Made by a program: the position numbers and the translations under genes
In this document: positions 27,101-34,751 of the stretch, piece after piece
Layout of the letters: every line of letters starts with the position of its first letter
How positions within the stretch are numbered: position 1 is the first letter of the stretch
Source: Halomicroarcula saliterrae
GTDB lineage: Archaea; Halobacteriota; Halobacteria; Halobacteriales; Haloarculaceae
Direction: 5' to 3'
NCBI RefSeq assembly: GCF_031624395.1
Contig: NZ_JAMQON010000006.1
Span: 62,001-126,000, forward strand
Length of the DNA stretch: 64,000 nt
The notes under the pieces: model-generated
Seen by the model: only the letters and a program-made list of their open reading frames with translations
The model's database searches: none
Told to the model about the DNA's origin: nothing

Positions 27101-28676
27101 CGATACGGTGGTCGACTTCGCCGTCTGTCAGGCGCATCACGTACACCCCCATCTCCTCGTCCCAGAGGTTGTCCAGCCCGTCGATGACACGTTCGGCGCC
27201 GTGCAGACTCCGCTCGCGGATCTGGTTGGTCATGGGCGCTCGCGCCACGGCCGAGAACGCCTCGATGTAGGTCGCCGCGGTGTGGGCGAACTGCCCGATG
27301 GCGTCCTCCCAGACGTTCTGACACGGCGACGGGAGGTCGTTGTCCGCCACGTCCCGCGACATCGCGTCGACCGCCTCGACGATGGTGTCCCGAAGCTGGA
27401 CAGTCAGGTCGTCGCTGAGCCGGCCGTGTCGCGTCCGCAGCAGCGTCGCGAGGAAGGCGGTGACGGTGGCCGTCTGGTCGCCCTGGTACTCCGGGGAGTC
27501 CTCGTTGTGCTCGACGTTCGCGTTCGCCCACCCCGGCGCGAGCGAGCCGTCGGTCGCCCACACGCGGTGGGGCCAGGTGCCGTCGGCGAGCTGGCGCTCA
27601 CAGAGGAACTGCGCGCTCTCTTCGAGGATATCGTCGGTCTCCAGGTCGAGCCGGTCGCCGGCTTCGAGCAGGTGTCGCGAGACCGAGGCGTCGTCGCGGA
27701 ACCAGACGTAGCCGTAGCCGCCGGAGTTCTCGTAGAAGGGGTCGAACTCCGGCGCGGCGATTCGCCCGCCAGAGGGCGAGGACAGCAGGTCCATCACGCG
27801 CAGGTCGGTCCGGACGCTCTGGGAGCGCGGGAGCGACTCCGCGGTGTCGATGCGCGTCCGCTCGCGGGCGGACTCCCGCAGGTCGGAGGCCGTCGTGTGT
27901 GACTCCGCACAGACGCTGATATCGGCCATCGCCTGCTGTCGGTCCACCTCCGTGTGGTCGGACAGCTGCGTGATGAGTGTCGTGCTGTTGGAGCGGCCGG
28001 TCCGTTCGAGCGGTGCCGTCACGAGGAAATCGCCCGTGAGGCGGGTCTGGTCGCGCCGTTCGGTGCCTCGACGGCGCGGGAAGTAGATCGCGTCGTCGGC
28101 CAGAATCTCCCCTAGCCGTTCGGGCCGCTGGCCGTGGACCTGGTCCAGCCCGGTCGAGGCCGTCACGTAGTCGTGTTCCTGCCGGTGATACACTTCGAGG
28201 ACGCGGGAGTTGTCGGGGCCGCCGTCCTCGTGGATGAGCGCCCCGACGCCGGTGTCCTTGCCCTCGGGGGCCATCGTCGCGAAGGCGACGAGTTTCGCGT
28301 CCCGCGGGACCGTCCCGCGTGCCTCGACGTGTGTCGCGTGTGCGCGACCGAGCGTCAGGTCGTACTGGTGGACGGTGAAACTCCCCGCGTCGTACTCCGT
28401 CTCCACCAGCCGGGTGTCACGGTAGTAGTGCTGTCTGATCGTCTCCAGGTCGCTGAACCAGCGTGTCTCGTCCCCTATCTGGATACCCAGCTGGGAACGG
28501 TCGATACCGTACAGTCCGGACAGTGAGTCGGAGTAGTCCCGCAGCGAACCGTTCTCGCCGATATGTACCAAGCGATCGCCATGTCCCGAGAACGAGCCTG
28601 ACGCAGTCTTGCTCTCCTCAGGGAAGCGCTCGCCACGAGCTTTCTTGTACTCGTTGAGCGCTGTCGTAAGCCGCAT
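24141..28676 (-). CDS. Double-module GH15 glucoamylase/glucodextranase
   Basis: A 1511-aa protein holding two GH15 units. Unit 1: beta-sandwich (about 1-290) and (alpha/alpha)6 barrel (about 300-690) with YGYVWFRDDASVSRHLLEAG, general acid Glu457 in QNVWEDAIG and base Glu651 in LAEQAF, then DSATPLGWSHAIRL. Unit 2: sandwich (about 700-970) and barrel (about 1030-1420) with YNFVWSRDLYQVF, acid Glu1159 in RWEEEAGFSPSS and base Glu1367 in IPEQVWD. A C-terminal Ig-like domain (about 1425-1511) follows. Both units keep their catalytic pairs. It releases glucose from starch-like glucans. No signal peptide is visible, so it is probably cytoplasmic. Frame is unbroken, so the fusion is real. Confidence 0.93.
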   Translation of the reverse strand: MRLTTALNEYKKARGERFPEESKTASGSFSGHGDRLVHIGENGSLRDYSDSLSGLYGIDRSQLGIQIGDETRWFSDLETIRQHYYRDTRLVETEYDAGSFTVHQYDLTLGRAHATHVEARGTVPRDAKLVAFATMAPEGKDTGVGALIHEDGGPDNSRVLEVYHRQEHDYVTASTGLDQVHGQRPERLGEILADDAIYFPRRRGTERRDQTRLTGDFLVTAPLERTGRSNSTTLITQLSDHTEVDRQQAMADISVCAESHTTASDLRESARERTRIDTAESLPRSQSVRTDLRVMDLLSSPSGGRIAAPEFDPFYENSGGYGYVWFRDDASVSRHLLEAGDRLDLETDDILEESAQFLCERQLADGTWPHRVWATDGSLAPGWANANVEHNEDSPEYQGDQTATVTAFLATLLRTRHGRLSDDLTVQLRDTIVEAVDAMSRDVADNDLPSPCQNVWEDAIGQFAHTAATYIEAFSAVARAPMTNQIRERSLHGAERVIDGLDNLWDEEMGVYVMRLTDGEVDHRIDAAALKLTDAFREYDAIEDAGLTDDQVDRLADHVSTTLDTLFRNPPHSQVAGLIRYEGDRWRMQEQDGEKVWSVTTGIGAVSAAQVGVMLNERGGNGEAYLNRSSDLYELIADDGPLATDAGYLAEQAFDSGELDSATPLGWSHAIRLHATALLDDLNALPTTSSTTEGPSEEPTWTTGEKFGIGTVADHDTQDPSRVWFTLTEGALTEARFPQVDLLNLRTFDFIIRCKDESDYAARTHKEDRRSNDTIERSVEPVDDEALLFRHVFTETGDGQGHAWELTVDYATDPQHDAILASVEFTATDGHSYDVFSAANIALTSTERFDRGLRYGEDENYHLVARNPQAYTAETHNDLLVDENGDALSVAMAMAAEGRFDWATVGAAGSERLNALYNEGELPEPVESVDGENVVLIGRLGTGSTANETVALGFARRADTAAALGEADGALDRGYETVEEGYAQSWADYLSDKELPDSVNAHPELANQYRAAIMTLMAVEDKTYHGASIASPSVPWGDAVHAGEPKNYGYNFVWSRDLYQVFTAFDTVGSLDIAAQQLEYIYEFQQDEAGFIPQNTYVNGLTRWGGEQMDNISYPQVMAYHLAEAGITFDDVSYGYENLRRSADYVARNGPQTAQERWEEEAGFSPSSIAAEIAGLACAAKLALQEGEDDDALVWLALADHWANNVEDWTATETGTDQHQNTPYYTRVTRDGNPEAGHLRTLANDGPTLDERNIIDGGFLDLVRLGIKPADDEVMQNSVTEVDDTIRVDVEDSPGFYRYNGDGYGERGRDDPGAPWSVEHKGKGRLWPLLTGERGEYELRLDDPVIEPEVCLRAMERFANSGRMIPEQVWDREHATDYNWEFGQGTGGATPLAWSMAQYIRLAHGVSAGTPVETPDFVHERYREKELNEPDRSPALRVDTQFRGNELVVSGETTGVRVVIKTPVDSVIVDVEDGKFEEALAVEPGENQIIVAAADKADLEAAGTTVWRMSL

Positions 28677-28804
28677 GGATAGCTAAAGACAACGCTCTCA
28701 ATAAACCCCTACGATTTCGCGCAATCTTGCAGGTCCGTCGTAACAGCCGGTCTGCGGGGCCGCCCCCTCGATATCGGCGGGTTACCGGCCTCGCCCTGCT
28801 GCCC

Positions 28805-30802
28805 TCACTGCAGTAGGCTGTCGGCCGGCAACACCGCGACGCTGTCGACAGTGACGGCGCCGTCGCCGGTGCCGACGCCCTCGCCCGAGACGAGGTCGTG
28901 GTCGGCGGCCGCCGCCGGCACCGTGACCGTCGCGGGCGCCTCGCCGAAGTTCAGCACGACGACGACCGCCTCGTTCTCCGTCGCTCGCGCGTAGGCGACG
29001 ACGCGGTCGTCGTGGCCGGACTCGACCTCGTAGTCGACCCGCTCCAGCGCGCCGTCCGTCGACAGCGCGGGGGTGTCCGTTCGCACGTCGGCCAGCGAGC
29101 TGAAGTACTCGCGCAGGTCGTCGTCGGCGTGGTCCCACGCGAGGTCGTCGCGTCGGCCCCGCTGACCGAACTCCTGTCCCGCGTACACCATCGGCGCGCC
29201 GGGCAGGGTGAAGGTCGCGGCGGCCGCGGCTTTCGCGGCCTCCTTGCCGTAGTCGACGATGTATCGGGTCTCGTCGTGGTTCTCGGCGTACACCATGAAC
29301 GAGGCGTGGTCCGGGAAGCCGGCCTCGCCGCGCTCGTCGATGGCGTCCAGGACGAGCTCCGCGTCCTCGCCGCCGCCGACCTGCCGGAGCGAGAAGTACG
29401 TCGTCGAGTCGAAGTGCATGTCGAAGAGGCCGGCCTGGAAGTCAGCGATGTAGGGGATGGTCTCGTCCAGCAGGAGGAAATCGTCCGCCTGGTCGTTGCA
29501 GTAGTCGTGTATCTCCCGCCAGAAATTGTTGGGGACCGCCCACGCCATGTCACAGCGGAACCCGTCGACGAGGGGCTGCCACTTCTCGACGGCGTCGAGC
29601 AGGTGCCGTCGCACCGGGAGATGGTCGAAATTGAAGTTCGCGATGTGCTCCCACTCGAAGTACGTCTCGGGTTCGGTTTCGCCCCGCCATTCGTACCAGT
29701 CGCGGTACTCGCTGTCCGTGTCGTTGACGGCGGCCTGGAAGTGCGGGTGGGTCCGCGCCGAGTGGTTACAGACGAGGTCGAAGAGGACCTTGATACCGCG
29801 CTCGTGGGCGGCGTCGATGAACCGCTCGTAGTCCTCGCGGCTCCCCAGGTCGTCGGCGATAGAGAGGAAGTCGACGATGTTGTAGCCGTGGGGCGCGTGG
29901 TCGTTTTGCAGTACCGGCGTGAGCCAGATGGTGTCGACGCCCAGCGACTCGATGTAGTCGAGCCGGTCGACGATGGCGTCGAAGGCCGCGCCCTCCTCGC
30001 CGCCGAAGGTCCGGATGTAGATCTCGTAGATGACCGACTCTTCGGCCCATTCGGGCGGGTGGTACGGCTGGCTGGTGGTGACCGTCTGGTTCGCGCGGAC
30101 GGCCTGTCCGCCGTCGGTCACGACCTCCTCCTCGGCGCGCTCGAACTCGGCGGCGTCGGCGACGCTGTAGCCGTCCTCACCGATAGCGACCGCGTGGATG
30201 CGGGCGCGGTCCGGCAGCGCGTCGAGGGGAATCCGCAGTTCGCGGTCGGAGACGGTGACCGTGCTCGGGTCGAACGCGTCCCGGTCGTCGAGCAGGAACT
30301 CGACCTCCAGGTCGTCGGCCGTCTCGGTCGCGTTCGGGTGGGGTCTGGCGTCGGCGCGGACGACGGCCTCGTCGCCTTCGACGACGGGCGTCAGCGTGAG
30401 CCGCGGCCGACCGCCCTCGCCTTTCTCCCGCGTGCTCAGTTCGCCGTAACTGCCGGAGCCGCTCCGACCGCCGCTGACGCCGCCACTGACGCCGCCGCTC
30501 ACTCGTCCGCTGTGGCGGCCGGAGACGCCCGACTCGCCGTAGACGCCGGACGGCGAGAGCGCGCTTGGGAACGCGCGCACCGTGAGCCGGTGGTCGCCGT
30601 CCGGGGCCGAGAGCGCTGCGACGTAGGTGCCGGGCACGTCCGGAACCAGTTGTTCGACGGGGTCGTCCCCGAGGGCCGCCTCCGAGCCCTCGGGCGTCTG
30701 TACGAGCTGCCACGTGTAAGTCGCCGCTGGGTCCGGGTCCCGCGGTGCGAGTTCGACCTCGTCACCGGCGGCCACGAACCGCGGCGGTCCAGGATGATGC
30801 AT
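28805..30802 (-). CDS. GH13 alpha-amylase with N-terminal extension
   Basis: A 665-aa protein starting at the ATG at 30802 (MHHPGPPRF). Residues 1-75 form an Ig-like domain, about 80-125 are a Ser/Gly/Arg-rich low-complexity linker, 130-215 a second beta domain, and 230-665 the GH13 barrel. Catalytic residues are visible: nucleophile Asp418 in DGFRCDMAW, acid/base Glu447 in LLLDETIP and Asp510 in YAENHDETR. VCNHSARTHP is the conserved region I. It has no signal peptide and probably degrades maltodextrins inside the cell. It lies 128 bases upstream of the glucoamylase gene on the same strand. The longer frame to 31288 is not used. Confidence 0.92.
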   Translation of the reverse strand: MHHPGPPRFVAAGDEVELAPRDPDPAATYTWQLVQTPEGSEAALGDDPVEQLVPDVPGTYVAALSAPDGDHRLTVRAFPSALSPSGVYGESGVSGRHSGRVSGGVSGGVSGGRSGSGSYGELSTREKGEGGRPRLTLTPVVEGDEAVVRADARPHPNATETADDLEVEFLLDDRDAFDPSTVTVSDRELRIPLDALPDRARIHAVAIGEDGYSVADAAEFERAEEEVVTDGGQAVRANQTVTTSQPYHPPEWAEESVIYEIYIRTFGGEEGAAFDAIVDRLDYIESLGVDTIWLTPVLQNDHAPHGYNIVDFLSIADDLGSREDYERFIDAAHERGIKVLFDLVCNHSARTHPHFQAAVNDTDSEYRDWYEWRGETEPETYFEWEHIANFNFDHLPVRRHLLDAVEKWQPLVDGFRCDMAWAVPNNFWREIHDYCNDQADDFLLLDETIPYIADFQAGLFDMHFDSTTYFSLRQVGGGEDAELVLDAIDERGEAGFPDHASFMVYAENHDETRYIVDYGKEAAKAAAAATFTLPGAPMVYAGQEFGQRGRRDDLAWDHADDDLREYFSSLADVRTDTPALSTDGALERVDYEVESGHDDRVVAYARATENEAVVVVLNFGEAPATVTVPAAAADHDLVSGEGVGTGDGAVTVDSVAVLPADSLLQ

Positions 30803-31308
30803 ATATGTTTCTCTGCGATTAGGAGTGTCTTGGTCCTTGCGGTAAGTCACTGGTACGTTCGCCGTCGACGACCGGCTGGGACGGCTCAGGCGCCGTCTCC
30901 ACCACTGACTGTGGCTGTCTCTCCGCTCAGCGAGAGCGCCGTCCCTCCGACGGCCCCGTCGTGGTGGGGGTCCCTGTGTCGGGCGGCGAGCAGCGCACAA
31001 AGCCCACCTTTCTGTCACGGGCGCTCCTGAAAGCTCAGTATTCGAGACCGACCGGCCCGACCGCCACCTGTCAAATTCCGTGATATTGCTAGCGAATCTG
31101 ACGAGCTGGACGCGGCTCGTCGGATAGTCACAGCCATCCGCCATTGGGGCTAGACTACCCAAACATTCAGCAATTCTAACACGTTTGGTGGTGGTAACTA
31201 TCATCTGTCTAACAATGTACATCAGTGAATCATCATCGTACGACATGAGGAAGTCTCTACGACCGCTAGCGCACAGCGATACCACCACTCGCGCAACGGA
31301 GGCCGCCG
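30803..31308. other. Divergent intergenic region between amylase and UDP-sugar dehydrogenase genes
   Basis: About 500 bases without a gene. The half near the amylase gene is GC-rich; 31075-31240 is AT-richer (TTCAGCAATTCTAACACG, CTGTCTAACAATGTACATC) and probably contains the rightward promoter of cluster B. A GGAGG ribosome site lies just before the ATG at 31309. No inverted repeat of note was found. Confidence 0.5.
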
Positions 31309-32652
31309 ATGGAACGAACTGAAAGCCCGGCTTGCTGTGTCGTTGGCTTGGGTTACGTCGGACTCAATCTCGCCCACATGCTCGCACAGTCGGGCTATCC
31401 CACGGTAGGCTACGATATCGATACACAGAAGATAGCCGCGTTGCAACAGTCCCACGATCCGACCGGCGAGCTAGACGCGGACGCGCTCCCCCACGACGAC
31501 CTGACGTTTACGAGTTCGGCCGACCACATCGCCGACTGCGAGTTCGTCTTCGTGGCGCTGCCCTCGCCGCTCGACGACAGTCTGGCCCCGGACATCTCGG
31601 TCCTCGAAACGGCGAGCGAGACCGTCGGAGCGAACCTCTCCGACGGTGCGATCGTCGTCTACGAGTCGACGCTGTACCCGGGCGCGGTCCGTGAGGACCT
31701 GCGTCCGGCTCTGGAGCGGGGCGTCGGGGAGCGGCCTGTCTCGTTCAGCGTGGGGTACTCCCCGGAGCGAATCGCGCCCGGAGAGGACCGGAGCCGCGTC
31801 TCCGACGCGATGAAGATAGTCAGCGCCGAGGACGAACAGACCCGCGCCCGCATGGCCGCGCTGTACGAGGACATCTCCGAGGTGGGCGTCTACCTCGCCG
31901 AGTCCATAGAGACCGCCGAGGCCGCCAAATGCCTCGCAAACGTCCAGCGCGACGTCAACATCGCCGTCGTCAACGAGTTCACGATGGGTGCCCGCCAGCT
32001 CGACATCGACCTCGACCCCCACGAGGTGCTGGAGGCCGCGGGCACGAAGTGGAACTTCCACGAGTACACGCCCGGTATCGTCGGGGGCCACTGCATCCCG
32101 GTCGACCCCCACTATCTCCGCGACCGGTTCGAGGCGGCGGGCTTCGAGCCCTCGGTGCTCACGAACGCCCGCATCGTCAACGAGAAGATGCGGAGACACG
32201 TCGCCGCGGTCACGGTCGAAGCACTGGAAACCGCCCAGAAAACCGACGAGACACCCGAATCGCCCACCGTTCGGGGCGACGGTGGCCGCGAGTACAGTCC
32301 CCGGCTCCTCGTCCTCGGCCTCGCCTACAAGTCCGGCCTCGTGGACACGCGCAACTCACCGGCGTACGGCACCTGTGAGACGCTCGAAGCCAACGGCGTG
32401 GAGGTCGTCGGATACGACCCACACCTCACCCGGGAGCAGGCGCGCGAGGAGTTCGACTTCGAGATACAGTCGGAGGTCGACTTCAGCGGCTTCGACGGCG
32501 TCCTCGTGCTCACCCCACACGAGCGAATTCGCTCGCTGGACCTCCACCGGGCCGCGGGGGAGATGACCGAGGACCCGGTCCTCGTGGACGTCGACAACGC
32601 CTTCGACAGCGACAGAGTGACAGCGGCCGGCTTCAGATACCGGAGGCCCTGA
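31309..32652 (+). CDS. Nucleotide-sugar 6-dehydrogenase (UDP-HexNAc type)
   Basis: A 447-aa UDP-sugar dehydrogenase that oxidises C6 of a UDP-hexose(NAc) to the uronate with NAD. CVVGLGYVGLNLAHML is the NAD site, VALPSPLDD and VYESTLYPG follow, GYSPERIAPGE is conserved, and the catalytic Cys262 lies in VGGHCIPVDPHYL. The C-terminal domain shows LGLAYKSGLVDTRNSPA. The overall pattern resembles the WbpA/TviB (UDP-N-acetylhexosamine) branch more than UDP-glucose dehydrogenase, but this is not certain. GGAGG precedes the start. It opens the cluster B operon; the next gene begins one base after its stop. Confidence 0.92.
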   Translation: MERTESPACCVVGLGYVGLNLAHMLAQSGYPTVGYDIDTQKIAALQQSHDPTGELDADALPHDDLTFTSSADHIADCEFVFVALPSPLDDSLAPDISVLETASETVGANLSDGAIVVYESTLYPGAVREDLRPALERGVGERPVSFSVGYSPERIAPGEDRSRVSDAMKIVSAEDEQTRARMAALYEDISEVGVYLAESIETAEAAKCLANVQRDVNIAVVNEFTMGARQLDIDLDPHEVLEAAGTKWNFHEYTPGIVGGHCIPVDPHYLRDRFEAAGFEPSVLTNARIVNEKMRRHVAAVTVEALETAQKTDETPESPTVRGDGGREYSPRLLVLGLAYKSGLVDTRNSPAYGTCETLEANGVEVVGYDPHLTREQAREEFDFEIQSEVDFSGFDGVLVLTPHERIRSLDLHRAAGEMTEDPVLVDVDNAFDSDRVTAAGFRYRRP

Positions 32653-32653
32653 G

Positions 32654-33721
32654 ATGTACAAGGGACACACGGTCGGTGTCGTCGTTCCCGCGTACAACGA
32701 GGCGGCGTTCGTGGGCGACGTCATCGCCGAGATACCCGCGTTCGTCGACCACGTCTACGCGATAGACGACGCCTCGACGGACGAGACGATGGCGGCGATG
32801 ACCGACGCGGCCCGCGAGCGCTCGACGGCCGGGACGGTACGCGACGGGACACAGCCCACCGAACGGGCGGCGACACGCCCCTCGCCGGGCGACGACGAGA
32901 CGCCGCCGGTGTCGCACGACGGGGGCCACGAGCTGGGGGTCGAGGACGACCGCGTCGGCGACTCAGTGACCATCGGGCGCGTCACGTGTCTCCGCCACGC
33001 GACCAACCGGGGCGCCGGCGGCGCCATCAAGACCGGCTACGCGGCCGCCCTCGCGGACGGCATGGACATCGTCGCGACGATAGACGGCGACGGGCAGATG
33101 GACAGCACGACGCTCCCCGGGCTGCTCGAACCGCTCGTCTCCGGAGCGGCCGGCTACGCCAAGGGGAACCGGTTCAGCGACGGCGAGATAACCCGCGAGA
33201 TGCCGCCCTTCCGCCTCCTGGGCAACGTCTTGCTGACTGGCCTCACCCGCATGTCGACGGGGTACTGGGGGTTGCTCGACCCCCAGAACGGGTTCACCGC
33301 GGCGACCCGCGAGGCCCTGCTCGCCGCCGACGCGGCGAGCATCTGGGAGTACTACGGCTACATGAACCAGCTGACGGCCCGCTTCAACGCCGTCGGGGTC
33401 GACATCGCCGACGTCCCGATGGAGACGGAGTACGGCGACGAAGAGAGCGACATCGAGTACCTGCCCTACATCAGGAAGGTGTCCGCCCTGCTGGTCGGGG
33501 CACTCGTCCGCCGACTCGGTCGGAAACGGGACGCCGGGGCCACCGCGACGGCGGCCTGCTATCTGCTCGCTGTCGTCTGTTTCGTGGGCTGTGCTGTCAG
33601 GGCCCTCCGGCGCGGCGGCGGTGCCGGGATGGGGCTGGCCAGTGTGGTCGGGGTCACGGCGGGCGCGCTCGTCGACCGCGTCAGCGGCCCGACCGTCGTC
33701 CGATGGGAGGAAGAGCCGTGA
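32654..33721 (+). CDS. Dpm1-like family 2 glycosyltransferase with acidic insertion
   Basis: A 355-aa GT2. VGVVVPAYNEAAFVGDVI, YAIDDASTDET, HATNRGAGGAIKTGYAAAL and ATIDGDGQMD (metal site) follow the dolichyl/polyprenyl-phosphate sugar synthase pattern, then GNRFSDG and LLDPQNGFTAATREAL. Between the second and third strands there is an insertion of about 45 residues (roughly 58-102), rich in Thr, Pro, Asp and Glu and probably disordered. Two hydrophobic segments at 300-345 suggest membrane attachment. It likely charges a polyprenyl-phosphate carrier or adds the first sugar. Confidence 0.88.
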   Translation: MYKGHTVGVVVPAYNEAAFVGDVIAEIPAFVDHVYAIDDASTDETMAAMTDAARERSTAGTVRDGTQPTERAATRPSPGDDETPPVSHDGGHELGVEDDRVGDSVTIGRVTCLRHATNRGAGGAIKTGYAAALADGMDIVATIDGDGQMDSTTLPGLLEPLVSGAAGYAKGNRFSDGEITREMPPFRLLGNVLLTGLTRMSTGYWGLLDPQNGFTAATREALLAADAASIWEYYGYMNQLTARFNAVGVDIADVPMETEYGDEESDIEYLPYIRKVSALLVGALVRRLGRKRDAGATATAACYLLAVVCFVGCAVRALRRGGGAGMGLASVVGVTAGALVDRVSGPTVVRWEEEP

Positions 33722-33809
33722 GCTCCGCCCCGCACGGTGGCCGCGGCGCTCGGTCGGCAGGGAGTCGTCGACGGCGAGTGCCCCGCCGCTCCGTCAGCGA
33801 GGTGGGCCG

Positions 33810-34670
33810 ATGAAGGTCGACCGCTATCCGGAGTCGCCGGCCGAGCCGACGGCCTGTCTCACGTTGGACCTGGAGCCGAGCTTCGACGTGGGGTCCCCGG
33901 CCGTCAGACGGCAGGTCTTCCACCACTTGGACGACTACATCGAGCGGTTCCAGCGCCGTGACCTGCCGGTCAGCATGTTCGTCGTCGGCCGGACCGTCGA
34001 GACGTACCCGGAGCTTATTCGGCGCCTCGACGGGGCACTGGACGTGGAGTTTCACCTCCACTCGTACTCCCACGACATGTCCGGCGAGGCGGACATCGAG
34101 GCGGAGATTCGCCGCGGCGTCGAGGCCTTCGAGTCGGTGCTCGGTCGGACGCCAGTCGGTTACCGGGCGCCGCGCTATATCGCCACCGCCTCCGACCTCG
34201 AAGCGCTCTCGGCCGCCGGCTTCGCGTTCGACAGCAGCATCTGTCCGTCCTACCGCCCCGGCGTGTACGACCACCTCGACAAGCCCACGGAGCCGTTCTA
34301 TCCGGCCGTCAGTCCGGACCTGCTGGAGCTCCCCATCTCCGTGCACCCGCGGCTGCGGGTCCCGATTATCCAGAGTTTCCTCAAGCTTCTGGGGCGCCCG
34401 TATCTCCGACTGCTCGAACGCTCGTCGCTCCCGAACCCCCTGATATACAACTCCCATCTCCACGACTACTACCGGACCGACGCCCACGACATGCTCTCCC
34501 CGTTCAAGCGGCTTCTCTTCTCCCGGAACATGGCCGACTCGTTCGAGCTGTTCGAGCAGTTCGTCGACCTCTTGGAGGACCGGAACTACCGCTTCCGGAA
34601 GCTGAGCGACGTGGCAGCGACGCTCTCCGAAACGGAAGGCTCCGCGTCGGTCGTCTCCCCTCGGAACTGA
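33810..34670 (+). CDS. Polysaccharide deacetylase family protein (CE4-like)
   Basis: A 286-aa NodB-homology protein. I place the start at the ATG at 33810; upstream in-frame sequence overlaps the GT2 gene and is not typical. The metal site is CLTLDLEPSFD (Asp20 and Glu22, where many members have DD), with HSYSH giving His84 and His88. GYRAPRY is the RxP motif. It would remove N- or O-acyl groups from a glycan or glycan precursor. No signal peptide is visible, so a cytoplasmic or lipid-linked substrate is likely. It lies between GT2 and flippase genes of cluster B. Confidence 0.88.
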   Translation: MKVDRYPESPAEPTACLTLDLEPSFDVGSPAVRRQVFHHLDDYIERFQRRDLPVSMFVVGRTVETYPELIRRLDGALDVEFHLHSYSHDMSGEADIEAEIRRGVEAFESVLGRTPVGYRAPRYIATASDLEALSAAGFAFDSSICPSYRPGVYDHLDKPTEPFYPAVSPDLLELPISVHPRLRVPIIQSFLKLLGRPYLRLLERSSLPNPLIYNSHLHDYYRTDAHDMLSPFKRLLFSRNMADSFELFEQFVDLLEDRNYRFRKLSDVAATLSETEGSASVVSPRN

Positions 34671-34751
34671 CTCAGGCATGCGACGAACAGACACCTCCCG
34701 AACGGTCGACAGCGCGCCCGCGACGGGCCGGCTCGACGCCGGAGGACCGCC

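Noticed and set aside
24141-28676. Assembly or frame error joining two glucoamylase genes
   Set aside because: The frame is continuous, each half has its own sandwich and barrel, and the halves are clearly different, so the fusion looks genuine.
28898-31030. A 710-codon plus-strand open frame opposite the amylase gene
   Set aside because: Antisense to the GH13 coding region whose catalytic residues are clear; composition is that of a shadow frame.
30803-31288. N-terminal extension of the amylase to the upstream start
   Set aside because: The extra 162 codons are Arg/Ser-rich with no coding character and run through AT-rich promoter-like DNA; the ATG at 30802 is preferred.
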